NCBI RefSeq assembly: GCF_047663525.1
Contig: NC_092592.1
Coordinates: 26,531,001-26,595,000, forward strand
Direction: 5' to 3'
Origin: Anas platyrhynchos
Taxonomy: Eukaryota; Chordata; Aves; Anseriformes; Anatidae
Length of the DNA: 64,000 bases
In this document: positions 1-10,979 of the stretch, in pieces
Layout of the letters: every line of letters begins with the position of its first letter
How positions within the stretch are numbered: position 1 is the first letter of the stretch
Position numbers and translations under genes: made by a program
Notes under the pieces: model-generated
What the model saw: the letters and a program-made list of their open reading frames with translations, nothing else
Told to the model about the DNA's origin: nothing
Database searches by the model: none

Positions 1-1030
1 GTGTGTTGTACAGCTGACGTTATCACTGCACACCCACCTGGCTGTGCAAGCTGCTGGAGCAGCCGTTGCTACATGGCACAGGTGCTTTGTAGGCGAATGC
101 AACACAGTTTTCCCTCCCCTCTGTATCTTCATTACCTTGCTCATAGGCTGTCCCCCCACCATGAGGACAAGTGCTCAAAATGCTGCTTGCCCATCGCTCG
201 GGCAAGAACACGGTCTCTCTCTGCTCTGCCCATGGCCCCAGGTGAGTGAGCTGCCCTGAATTCCCACATGGGAGATTTCACCAGGATATCAATGTCCTAG
301 GGTGCAGACAAGAGACCCCATATCCAAACGAGGACCCTCAAACCTCCCCTGACCTATAAACAAGGTCTCCCTGTTTTTCTCACTGCTCCTGGGGAATTGT
401 GGCAGAAAGGTGGGCAGCAACCCAAGTGGATGTGGAGGACAGGAAGGACAGCAGTGGTGCCAGGCAGCACCGCCAGAGGAGGCTTTGCTAGGGAAGAGGC
501 AGCCAAAGCAACCTTTGTCACAGAGGTTAGAGCCACGCAGTGGGGAGCCACAAGAAGGACTGGTAGCTGTTGAGAACAGCCCTGAGTATGCTGAGAAGCC
601 CATTGCTTCTGGAAGGGGAGGTGGCAGGAGGAGCTCCTTTCCAGGGTGGTCACTAGCCAGCACGGCATGCTCATGTCAGCAAAGGCAGCCTTCCTGCTGG
701 TATGCCCAGGTGTGGTGGCGAACCCTTTGGCTGTCTGCTAGAGCAGGGCTTGGGCTCTGTGTCAGAGATGGCCTACTAAACACCCGGGTCAGAGCAGCTA
801 AACTGCTGGAGTTTTAGCCCCACGGGGCGAGGATGCAAAGCAAGACTGTCCCTGTCCGTGGGCAGAGCTGCGGGACCCTTGGGTGACTGCAGCCCGCTAG
901 GGCAAGCGTGGATGTGGCAGAGGGATGGGGGAGGAATCAGGCTCCTCCAAATCCAGAGACAGTCTGCATCTCTGCAAACAGACGGGGGCATTTTCGGCTG
1001 CCTGAAGGCTGTTGAGCTCTCTGCTGCTGC
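1..1030. other. Unassigned sequence upstream of CPN1
   Basis: No exon, RNA gene or repeat that I recognise. Short open frames occur on both strands but none has a recognisable protein or a convincing splice context. In human the neighbour on this side of CPN1 is ERLIN1, and nothing here reads as ERLIN1 coding sequence. This could be intergenic DNA or the 3' untranslated part of an upstream gene. Confidence 0.5.
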
Positions 1031-2260
1031 CCGCTGGGTGCTGGAGGGCGCTCAGCAGGCGGGCTCACACCCCCGAGCAGGGGGCTGCGCATCCGACAGC
1101 AGGCTCCGCACCGCCCCCTGCTCCCCCTGCAACCTCCCAGCTGGGCTGCCCGGGTAGGAGGGCACGGGGAGGGCGATCCTGGCCCCATCCCAAATCGGGC
1201 CGGGGCGGCGGGGCCGCATCTCCCCCACTTCCCCGGGAGATGGGGCAGGAGAGCAGCCTCGGGGACCCGGGGGGCACCCACCCTCGCCTCGCTGGGCTGT
1301 CCCCCCACGCGGGGGTCTCAACCTCCCGTGGGCATGGCTGCGGGGGACGACCGGGGGAGCTCCCCCCAGAAGAAGCGGCCCCGCGGGGCGCCCCCCGCCC
1401 GCTCCCCGCTCCTCTCCCCCCGCCGCTCCCCGCCCGCCTGTGCGCTTGGCAGCCCCGCCGCCCTCCGCAGCCAGTTTTCCAGCCCTGCTCTTCTTCTGCC
1501 GTGACAGCCAGGGGCGCCGGGGGCCTGTTTGCCGTCCGGTTAATGAGTGAGCCGCAGCGGGGAAACTTCCCCGACGGCAGCGGGCGGCCGGGGGGAGCAT
1601 CCCTGCCCCCGCTCCCGCCGCCCCCCGCCCGCAGGTGCAAGGGGCTGGCACTCGGCGGGGGAACTGGAAAGAGCTGGTTCCAGCGTGCACTTTAGCTCCT
1701 GGCCGGGAGGGAGCCGGGGGCCGGGAGGGAGCCGGGGGCCCGGAGCGCCGCCGCTCGCCGCGGGACGATGGCGCGGGGGCTGCGGCCGCTGGCGGGGGCG
1801 CTGCTCCTGCTCGAGGTGGCGGCCGCCGTCAGCTTCGTCCACCACCGCTACGAGGAGATGGTGCAGGCCCTGTTCCGCGTGCAGAGCGAGTGTCCCTATG
1901 TCAGCCGCGTCTACAGCATCGGCCGCAGCGTCGAGGGCCGGCACCTCTACGTGCTGGAGTTCAGCGACTACCCCGGCATCCACGAGCCCCGTGAGTACGG
2001 GGGGACGGCACGGGACGGCACGGGACGGGACGGGACGGGACGGGACGGGACGGGACGGGACGCGACGGGACGCGACGGGACGGGACAGTCCCGCTGCTCT
2101 CCTGCCACGCGGCGCCGTGGGGACACGGGTGGGGGCTGCCCCCGTCGCACGCAGGACTCGCGGAGGTGCCGGGGGGTTCTGGCAGGGTCCCCGGGGGCGC
2201 GTTCCCAAAGGCTGCGTGCGCGCACGGAGCGTGCCGGAGCCGCAGCAGGGCCCAGGCACG
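1030..2260. promoter_or_regulatory. CPN1: CpG island over the CPN1 promoter and first exon
   Basis: Very GC- and CpG-rich stretch with many CCCGCC/GGGCGG-type runs, in contrast to the sequence on either side. It spans the presumed transcription start, the 5' untranslated region, coding exon 1 and the start of intron 1 of CPN1. No TATA box stands out. One GTTAAT at 1539-1544, about 225 bases before the ATG, fits half of an HNF1 site, a factor typical of liver promoters; this is suggestive only. The edges are judged by eye. Confidence 0.7.
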
Positions 2261-5200
2261 TACTTTGGACAGAGCCGTGGGTTTTAAACGCAGGCTGACG
2301 CAGGCGAGGTCGTTCCAGCACGCCAACTTCTCCGCCACCCTCTCCTGCCCGAAAGCCAGCCCCGAGCCGCAGGGAGAGGTGGCAGCTGCCCCCCGGCCTG
2401 CAGCAGCAGGCAGCGCTGGGGGGGAACAGTCTGGTCCCTGCTCCTCGGGGCTGCACAGCAGAGGTGGTGATGAGCTCCCACGGCTTGGAGAGGGTGCATG
2501 GAAAAGTCATAGTCCCATGGAAAACAGACGGCAGTGCTGTAGGGGTGAGCGGGACCTGCTGCTGCACACCCCCCCCCCCCCAGTGGAGCATCCCCCCCAG
2601 ATCCCATTGCACACCTTCCTGCAGCCCAAAGCATCGCTGCCAGGAGTGGCGGGCAGCACGGTGAGAGCCTTCCCACCATGATCACCTCCGTGCCAGCACC
2701 GTGCAGTGAAACCCACACAGCACCAGGGAGACCTTGGACACCCCCACAGCACATCGAGGGCTGACTGAAAGCAAGGAGCGAGCAAAGGGCACTGGCGATG
2801 CTGTGCTGGGTTTTATATTGGCAGAACCACAGCAGAGTGGCTGGGAGGGCTGCAGGAGGTGACTGAAGTCTCCCTGCCCCAGGCGGAGACTCAGTTTGAC
2901 CTGCTCCTAATCCTCAGTGCAAGGAGCCCTGGCAGCGTGGTCTTGTGGCCCTGCTTCTTGGGTGCTTCCAGCTTGTAGCATGGGAATTTGGGGAATCTGT
3001 GGACTCCTTTGAAGGCCATGGAATGTAACTCCAAAAAGTAAAGCCTTGAGTCAGCTGGCTTACATGCAGGAATTAGGGCTTGTGTGTCCACGTGGATAAA
3101 GTTTAGGGGTCTGCGAATTGAAAAAAGCTGACAAATCCTGCCTCAGACTCAAACAAAACAAAGGAGGAGTCCCTGCTGAGACCTTCTTTTTTTAAATGAA
3201 GGCTGCACATAACCCCAGGACATTTTTATCGATTTAATAACTGGATTACCTAATTAAGTCAGTTCTCATGTCTCCTGAAATCTAACCGGGTCAACACATA
3301 CTGCCCACCCGCAGCGTCCTTCACTAAGGCACGGCAATCCAAAGGTCACAGGCAACAAACAGGCAAAAGGAAAATCTGGTGCCAAAATTATAATTGTTTT
3401 AGAGTCTGTCGTCAGCACATCTGGAAACTTGGTTGGATTTTGGAAGCAGCAGGTGCCCAGCAAGCAGGGCTGCAGTGTCTTTTGCCCCAGCATCATCATG
3501 GACACTGGGGATCGCTGCTGGTGGCTGAAAAACTCACAGTGAGTCCTGAGCTCTGCCAGCCCAACATGTGTAATGATGCCCTGTTTTGTCCTTACCCTGT
3601 CACGTGAAATTTGGGCTCCCTTTTTAGCTGGATTCTCCCGGTATCTTTCATCCTACTGGTGCTGGTTGCAGCCTGCAACTTGACATTTATTCTGTGGCAA
3701 GTAACTGCTTTAAAAGCCTCTGGAGCAGGGAAAGCTTAACCCCATCCCTCATGGGTGCTGCCTCTCCTTCAGCAGAGCAGTGAGTCTCTGCTTGCAGACT
3801 CTAATTTTAGAAAAGCCGGGGGCAAGAGGCCTTCTTGCTCATTCCAGAGCTGCCCAAGAGGCAGTTTGATAAGCATTCAGCTCAGCTGCTCAGGGCTTCT
3901 CAGGGCTCCCTTCCCTGTCTCTGGAGGGTGAGGAAGCCCCCAGCCATCCTCTCAGAGGCAGGTGAAGGGGAGGCAGAGGGGAAACCTCTGCTGCCTCCCA
4001 CACGCATGGAGTCAGTGGGGACCCTGCCTCTCAGTGAAAGAGCATAGCTCACCAAGGGCCAGGGATTGATTTTATCCTGTGGTGGAATGAAAATCTCCTT
4101 AAAGCTTGCCGACCAGGAATGTGCCACACGGGTGAGAGGTACTGACAGCAAACTGCGCATGGCAGAGGCAGCAGAAAATGGCCTGTCCTCTCCTTCCTAC
4201 CAGCAGCCCCCCGCACCTCAGGGCTGGGGGCAGCAGCTCTCCTGCCACCACCCCCAGTCCCTCTGTGCCACCTCCATTTTCCAAGGGCTGTCATTTTCCA
4301 AATGACAAGAAAGGGCCACTTCTTGTCATTTACCGGGGGTCTCTCAGGCTTGCTGTGTCTCCCTGTGGTGGGAAGGGGCTTCCCGGACCCCAGTCACAGC
4401 TGATGGTGCTGCTGCTGTGTTGCTCTCTGCAGTGGAGCCGGAGTTCAAGTACGTCGGGAACATGCATGGGAATGAGGTGCTGGGCCGCGAGCTGCTGCTG
4501 CAGCTCTCCGAGTTCCTGTGTGAGGAGTACCGCCGGGGCAGCGAGCGCGTCACCCGCCTCCTCCACAACACGCGCATCCACATCATGCCCTCCATGAACC
4601 CCGACGGGTACGAAGTGGCTGCCAAGCAGGTACCAGGCAAGCGAGCGCCGCCTCCAGCCAGGCAGGGGCCGAAAGCCCTCCCAGACGGGGCACCCTGTGG
4701 GGTCCCCTTTTCTGGGGCAGTGGGAAGGGGACATCTTTGTGGTGGGTGCTGGTGGATGCTTGCACGCCAGCCTTGCCCACTGTGCTACAACTCAAAGCCA
4801 CCAAAGCACTGTTAGGACAGCCAGTCCCTGCTGCACCCACCCTGTTCTTACCCCCACGATGCACCTTTGTCCTGCAGGGCCCAGACAGCATTGGGTACTT
4901 GACGGGGAGGAACAACGCCAATGGCGTGGACTTGAACCGCAACTTCCCTGACCTCAACACATTCATGTACTACAGCGGGGAAATTAGCGGGCCGAATCAC
5001 CACATCCCGCTGCCTGACAACTGGAAAAGCCAGGTACCAGCCTGGGATGCTGTATCTGAAAAGGATACAGTGGTCCTTTTCTGCACGCAGAAAACCAACG
5101 TGGGCCTGCCCCTTGTCGCAGTTCACCCCTTCTTCTCCTCACAGGTGGAGCCAGAGACATTGGCTGTGATTCAGTGGATCGGCAGCTACAATTTCGTGCT

Positions 5201-8200
5201 GTCAGCCAACCTGCACGGCGGAGCGGTGGTGGCAAACTACCCCTACGACAAGTCTCAGGACCAGCGGTTTAGGAGCCACCGGCGCACAGTCAACACACCC
5301 ACCCCTGACGACAAGTTGTTCCAGAAGGTGAGGATGGGAAAGTGTTGGTACGTCCTGCTGGTCCTGCTAGGACTAGCTGAGCCTTTGATTTTTCTCCATT
5401 GTTCAGCTGTCCCAGAAAACAGTGCCTTCAGTCACCGCTTCCATTAGGAAACTCAGAAACCAGCATGAGAATGAGCAAGTCTGCGTTAGAACAGCTAATG
5501 AGAAAAATGTCTGAGCTGGAGTCAGCCTTCCTGGGAAGCACAGGGCTTGCCAGAGCGCGCTGGGAGCAGGGCTACACGCAAAGCCAGACAAAGCCTGCAG
5601 CCTGGGGCAGAGGCTGGTGGTCCCCACTCAGCCTCAGAAGTCAGACATGCAATGAAGTAACTGTTTTTGTGCTGACAGAGTGAGCTTATACCAGCATCTG
5701 AACCATAACACGAGGAATAGAGTGTGCATTAGAAAATGGAAGCGCCACTCTCTCTTAAACTTTGTCTTACACAAAGAACAGGCTTTGGATCCAGTGTCCC
5801 AGTTTCGACCCTGCCTTCATATCTAAAAATAAACAGCAATCTTTGATAAGGGCAATAAATATGAAGATGCCATAAACACAAGTTGCCCAAACTCTTTCCT
5901 AATAAAATTCCCCTGGTAGATGTGATATTTGCATCAGGGTTGACACCAGTTAGCTTTTGTCCTGTATTTACTCCTCCCTTTGGTGCCAGTAGCTGGGTGG
6001 GGGGGCAGCAGGAGCAGGCCAGAAGCTGTCTGTGCCATCAGCAAGCCCTCAGCTTGCCACATTTCTGCTCTTCCTCCTGCTCTTTCACCTGCCTACGTTT
6101 CCTAGAGGTCCTGGCCACCTCAGGTTGTATTTCACGGCAGTGAAAGGCAGGAGCTGTCTCCTGTGTGACTGCCAGCTGTGGTCTTTGCAGTTGGCCAAGA
6201 CGTACTCGTATGCCCACGGCTGGATGCACCGCGGCTGGAACTGTGGGGACTACTTCGCTGATGGCATCACGAATGGGGCATCCTGGTACTCACTCAGCAA
6301 AGGTAAGGGCTGGGCAGCACCCGCTGCAGCAAGGCCCAGGGCTGAAGAGAGGTCAGGGGATAGGCAAGACACTTAGGGAAGGCTGATAGCACTTTTCTGG
6401 TGGTTGTACCTCAGAGAGATGGAAGGGAAAATAGAGCCCTGAAGGAGAGAGGTGGACAGCCACGAGGGGAAGGAGCTGCAAAGAAAGGGAGCAGAGCAGT
6501 TCTGGTGGAAGAGACATGTACCAGGACACTCGGGACATGGGAGCGGGGAGGGAAGGGGCTTTGCATTCCCCTGGCCATGGCTGTCCTCTTCCAGGCATGC
6601 AAGACTTCAATTACCTCTACACCAACTGCTTTGAAATCACCTTGGAGCTGAGCTGCAATAAGTTTCCCCCCGAGAAGGACCTGGAGCGGCAGTGGATGGC
6701 CAACCGGGAGGCACTTGTTGCTTTCATTGAGGAGGTAAGGAGGTGGTCCTGGAACCTACACCCCTCTCCTGCAGGTCCCAGCAGGCCCCAGCCCTGATGG
6801 TTGGGGGCCAGCAGGCACTGGAAGCACTGGAGTAGGAGGGAGGGGATCATGGACCTTGCTGGGTGCTCTGGAAGGAATGTTGTGGGCTTTGGGGTGGCTG
6901 TTGTGTCCTAGTCCTGGGGAGAACCAGCACAGCCAGGGGTATGGGGAAAAGTGGTGGTGTTCCCAGAGCTCTGCCTTCCTCCAGCACCCAGAAATGCCCT
7001 CCTGAGCAAAGGGAGGGCCTTAACCCAGCCAGCACTGTCTCCCTGCAGATTCACCAGGGCATCAAAGGGATGGTGTCAGACGAGAACAACAACGGCATTG
7101 CAGGAGCAGTCATTTCTGTCCAGGGAATCAGCCATGACGTTACCTCCGGTGGGTCGCCGATCCCCTTGCGTGGTGTCCCCCTGAGAGGCTGTCTGGGTTT
7201 GTGGGAGGGGAGTGAGGCCACACTGAGAATTTTGCTCAACACGTTTTGCTTCTGAAAAACGTTAGCCGTGAGAAATGAGCAGTGTGCAGGGTAGTGCTGC
7301 TGCCTGTGCCTGCCGGACCAGGGAGAAGGTGGGTTCACAGGCAGCTGGGCCAGGGCCTCAGGGGATGCAACCGTGGTCTAGGAAGTGAGAAAAAATGAAG
7401 TGGATTTTCTGATGTCATCCTTTACTGTAATGGTTTGTTAAAGTGTAGGTACACTGGCCACAGATCATATCAGCTACTGTTTGAACAGACAGGGTAAAGA
7501 TGTAGCTAAGCAGCAATCCTCTAATGTATAATCTATAGAAGGCAAGACAAGGGGGATATAGTGCTGGGTGCTGTGGGGACAAAATGCAAAAATGGAGAGC
7601 GCTGAGGGAAGAAAGAGGTGAGAACTGGAAAGCAAACCTTTTTGTCAAGGACTTTAGAGTCCTGTGTTATCTGAGAGAGAGAAGAGAATACCCTTGTACA
7701 TAACCAAAGAGTAGGTTGAGGGAATAATCTGCTCAAGTATCTCAGTGTCTACCCAGAGCTCAAATACTTGATAGCAAAGGACACGATGGCAGAACAAGAT
7801 GAAAGGCTGGGAGTTCAAGCCAAACAATTTTAGATTGAGAATGAAGTGCCACTTCAGTTGATCTGAATTGTGGTGGTTTCTCATTTGCTGGCTGATTTTA
7901 ACCTCGTCTTCATAATCACCCTTCTCCAACCTGCCTGGCTGCAGGAAAAAAAAAAAAAAAAAAGCCAATATTGCAGTTCTCCAGAGGTCAGACTAGGGAA
8001 TCATCAAAATTAACTTCTGGCCATAGGTCTGTGACTCGGTGGTACTCTAACAGTAAGAGTGGCACTCTTACTGCGCCAGCCAGCTGCAAGGCCATGCTGG
8101 TGTCTCTACTCCAATGTCCTGCTGGGCGCAGGATTGTCCCAGCACAGGCTCTGGTCTGACATTGCTCTCTCCATCTGATCCCCACTGACCTCCTAGGATG

Positions 8201-10838
8201 GAGATTTCTGTTGACCTGTCTCACCCTCGTGGTGAAGCTGTGCTCCCTGATCCACCCTGACACTACCAAGCTGCCATCCATGATCATTGCTCTATGTACC
8301 AGGAGTTTGGCTCCGCCATCCTTGTAGCTGTCCTTCAAGGAGCTGCAGGCTGTGAGCAGATCCCTCCCCACCTCTTCCCAGCCAGGCTGAGCCCACCTAA
8401 GCCAAAATGCACAGGCTGACTCAGATTTGCGATTCCCGTGCAGTTCCATAGATGGGCATGCGTTCAGATGCTCTAAGTAATCCCTAACGTGCTGCTCCCT
8501 CGCTGTTGTCAGCCCCCTGCCCCCCGTCCCTGCCCCAGCAGTACACAAAGTGCTCCTGGGGCTTCCTTGTGCAGGAAGAATCAGGGGAGCAGTAACCTGG
8601 TGAGAGATTACAACTCTGCTGGTAACACAGACGTGGCAAAACTGAATATGACAGGCATTAAAGATGCCTTCTGCATATGCAGAAGGAGTCAAACTGGAGC
8701 CATGAATGCCCTTAGGCCTGCTTCTGTGCAACCAGCGAGTGCTCGGATTTGCACCCTCCCTGTGAGAGGGCACAGCCAGCACTGCTGCCTTGTCCCCTTG
8801 CCCTTGGTGTCTCCTCGCAGACCGACCTCTGCTCCGTGGCGCTAGTGAGGCATCACTTGCAGGCTTCCTGCGTGAATCCAGCCTTGCAGGAGCCAGCAGA
8901 TTTGGAAGGAAGGCCAAAAATTGTCTGGGTTTTGAAGGCTACACATCCTCAAGGAAGGATGCTCAGCAAGAGCTACTGGAATATATTTTACTCTGCAATC
9001 TATGCATCCTGAGTGCTTTCTCTTCTCACCTTGTGTTCCAGGCGATATGGGGGATTATTTCCGGCTGCTGCTGCCTGGCACTTACACTGTCACAGCCTCT
9101 GCAGAGGGCTACCAGCCCCAGACAGTGACAACAACAGTGGGCCCAGCTGAACCTTCACTGGTGAGTCAGGCTGCATAGTCACAAGGGTACCTCAAAAAGT
9201 CCTGTGCCCCTCTGCTTCTTGGCCATGGGGTGAGCCCCTGGCTGGCTGGGGCTGCTGCTCTTCAGCTCTCCTCCAACCTCCCCACTTTCCAGGACATGAT
9301 GGTTTAGAGGCAGTGTCTGTTTCCTGAGGCTGTGCTGTCCCCTTTGCTCTGTGGGTTTCAGTGCTCTGCTGCCATCTGCATCGTGCCTGGGATCAATCAT
9401 CAGACAGGCAGCAAGAGGCTGAGGGCTGCCCCTTTTTCTGCTGAGAGCTGCCGTGGGGACCAGGTGCCAGCAAAGAACAGCCAAACACTCCTTTGGGAGT
9501 TTATCTCCTTTGGGAGATAAAGTGAAACCAGCTCTTACAATGCCCTTCTAAGTGCAGGCTGGACAACTCAAAATAGGTTATAAAAACAGTGGTTGGTCAG
9601 CCGTTGCCTTCTGAATGCAGCAGGACCTTGGGCATGGTCTTGGCTGAGGACTGGCAAGAACCCCCCGACTGCAGCATGCTGGCACGCCATGAGCTTCTCT
9701 GCACGCACTGCTCAGGCCCTGCCTTAAATACACTGCGGTGGTTCTCCCACCCTCCGTCTCTTCATCCCACCCTACCCAGCCTCTGAAGTTCTTCCAGTGC
9801 TGCCTTTTTCTCAGAATTAGAAACCTTCTAATTTCCAGCCTAAATTTATTTATGGTCAGTTTATCCCTATTTGTTCTTATGCCAACACTATGCTTTAAAT
9901 AGCTCCTCTTCTTCCCTGGTATTTATTCCCTGATGTATTTATAGAGAGCTGTCAAGCCCAGTCCTAGCCTTTGTTTTGCTAGGTTTAGCACCCTGCTTTT
10001 TTGCTTTCCTTTGTAAGAGATTTTCCCTTCACCACTGTAGGAGACAGATTTTCTGTAGGAGACAGATTTGTTCCCTGAGGGTCTCGTTTTGCAGATCTTC
10101 CCAGGTCCCTCTGCCCCTTCCCTGTTGTGACTGCATTTGTTTGCCTTGTTCCACTGCTACCCCACAGCCATTTGTTTGATCCTTTTTGGTTGGACAGGGG
10201 TTTCTTTTGTGGATTTTTTTTTTTGCCTGGATCTACTCAAGTCACTTGTCGCTGCAGGAGTGATTAAGCAGGATTCAGGTAACAAGATGCAGTTGAGAAG
10301 GTCTGTCTGTCCTCACCATTCTGTGGATTAAACATTTACAGAAATGCAAAGCAAAGCTTTTTCTTCATTCTCTGTGAGAAAAGATGAAAAAGGATCATAG
10401 CTCAGTCACTTGCCTTTCACAGCTCATCCTCAAATCATCCGAGGACACTGCATTGCCACAAGAGCAACTCCCTATGTAAGAAATGTAGCCGATGGTTGGT
10501 ACAGTATTTTCCATGGGGAAAAAAAAATATTTCCAGCTGATTTAAGCACTGAGTTCCCATTGTATCATAACACTGAGCCCGTGATTGGCAACGCTTGTCT
10601 TGGCCATGAGTTAGCTTAGAATACAGTCAGCCGGGGCAGGTCCTGCAGACCCCTGGAGCCAGCAGGGCACAGTCACTGTGTTACACGGTTGTTATTCTTT
10701 CTCCAGGTGCATTTCCAGCTCAAACAAGATGTGGTGAGGAAGCCCCCAGAGCGTAAAGCCTCAGGCACACGCACGAACAATAAAACCCTTCAGAAGAAAG
10801 TAGTGCCAAGAGCCACCCGCCGGGGGACCCAGAGATGA
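1768..10838 (+). CDS. CPN1: Carboxypeptidase N catalytic chain (complete, 9 coding exons)
   Basis: Secreted zinc metallocarboxypeptidase that removes C-terminal Arg or Lys from kinins and anaphylatoxins in plasma, paired with the CPN2 regulatory subunit (family knowledge). Coding exons: 1768-1990, 4433-4629, 4878-5033, 5145-5327, 6191-6302, 6595-6734, 7049-7148, 9042-9160, 10707-10838. All introns are GT-AG and all phases join. The product is 453 residues; the human chain is 458. A hydrophobic signal peptide fills residues 1-20. The M14 domain shows zinc ligands His86 and Glu89 (motif HGNE) and His216 (NLHG), the NR pair at 160-161, a NGASWY motif ending at Tyr286, and catalytic Glu308 in TLELSC. 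A transthyretin-like domain follows at about 339-415, then a short basic tail. All catalytic residues are intact. ATG 1768 is chosen because it begins the signal peptide inside the CpG island. Confidence 0.97.
2001..2087. repeat. GGGAC pentanucleotide array in CPN1 intron 1
   Basis: About 17 head-to-tail copies of the five-base unit GGGAC, with a few GGCAC and GCGAC variants. The array begins only ten bases after the exon 1 splice donor at 1991. On the plus strand, which is the transcribed RNA sense, it offers many regularly spaced G3 runs. Confidence 0.9.
2569..2581. repeat. Poly(C) run
   Basis: Thirteen consecutive C in CPN1 intron 1. This is a simple-sequence run with no assigned role. 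Confidence 0.9.
7946..7963. repeat. Poly(A) run in CPN1 intron 7
   Basis: Eighteen consecutive A in the 1.9-kb intron between exons 7 and 8. It may be the tail of an old retroposed insert, but I could not identify a source or flanking target-site duplication. Confidence 0.85.
9500..9521. repeat. Short perfect hairpin
   Basis: Nine-base arms TTTATCTCC and GGAGATAAA separated by four bases, in the last intron of CPN1. A related CTCCTTTGGGAG palindrome lies immediately before it. Confidence 0.6.
9810..10000 (-). mobile_element. CR1 LINE fragment in the last CPN1 intron
   Basis: The plus strand reads as the antisense of an old CR1 element: the succession of cagaattagaaacc, tccagcctaaatttattta, atagctcctcttc and tgatgtatttatagagagc is typical of amniote CR1 3' regions. 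The element's own sense is therefore the minus strand. It is diverged and truncated. The boundary towards 10200 is unclear. Recognition is from memory of the family, not an alignment. Confidence 0.7.
10035..10070. repeat. 18-bp tandem duplication
   Basis: The unit CTGTAGGAGACAGATTT plus one variable base occurs twice in direct succession just beyond the CR1 fragment. Confidence 0.85.
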
Positions 10839-10953
10839 GGACAGCTCACTTGGCTGGGAGCTAAGGGAAGCCCTTTGTATGAGGCCTGGCTGAAGACTGC
10901 AGCCAGTGAACTTTCCAAAAGTCCAGCATGAAACTAGCCCGAATTATTAGGTT

Positions 10954-10959
10954 ATTAAA
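10954..10959 (+). terminator. CPN1: CPN1 poly(A) signal (ATTAAA)
   Basis: ATTAAA, the commonest variant of the poly(A) signal, lies 116 bases after the CPN1 stop codon (TGA 10836-10838) in an A/T-rich stretch. A canonical AATAAA also occurs inside the last coding exon near 10780, but using it would remove the stop codon. Confidence 0.6.
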
Positions 10960-10979
10960 CGAGGAAGTATTTAATCCCT

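Noticed and set aside
1-249. Open frame ending next to a GTGAGT donor at 241, a possible exon of an upstream gene
   Set aside because: The peptide resembles nothing I know, including the expected neighbour ERLIN1, and the acceptor side is off the window. It is too weak to call.
1012-2287. Long frames (up to 246 codons) over the CPN1 CpG island on both strands
   Set aside because: They overlap the real CPN1 exon 1 in other frames, and part of their length is translation of the GGGAC array.
10779-10786. AATAAA inside the last CPN1 coding exon
   Set aside because: Use of this signal could cut the transcript before the stop codon. The ATTAAA at 10954 is better placed.
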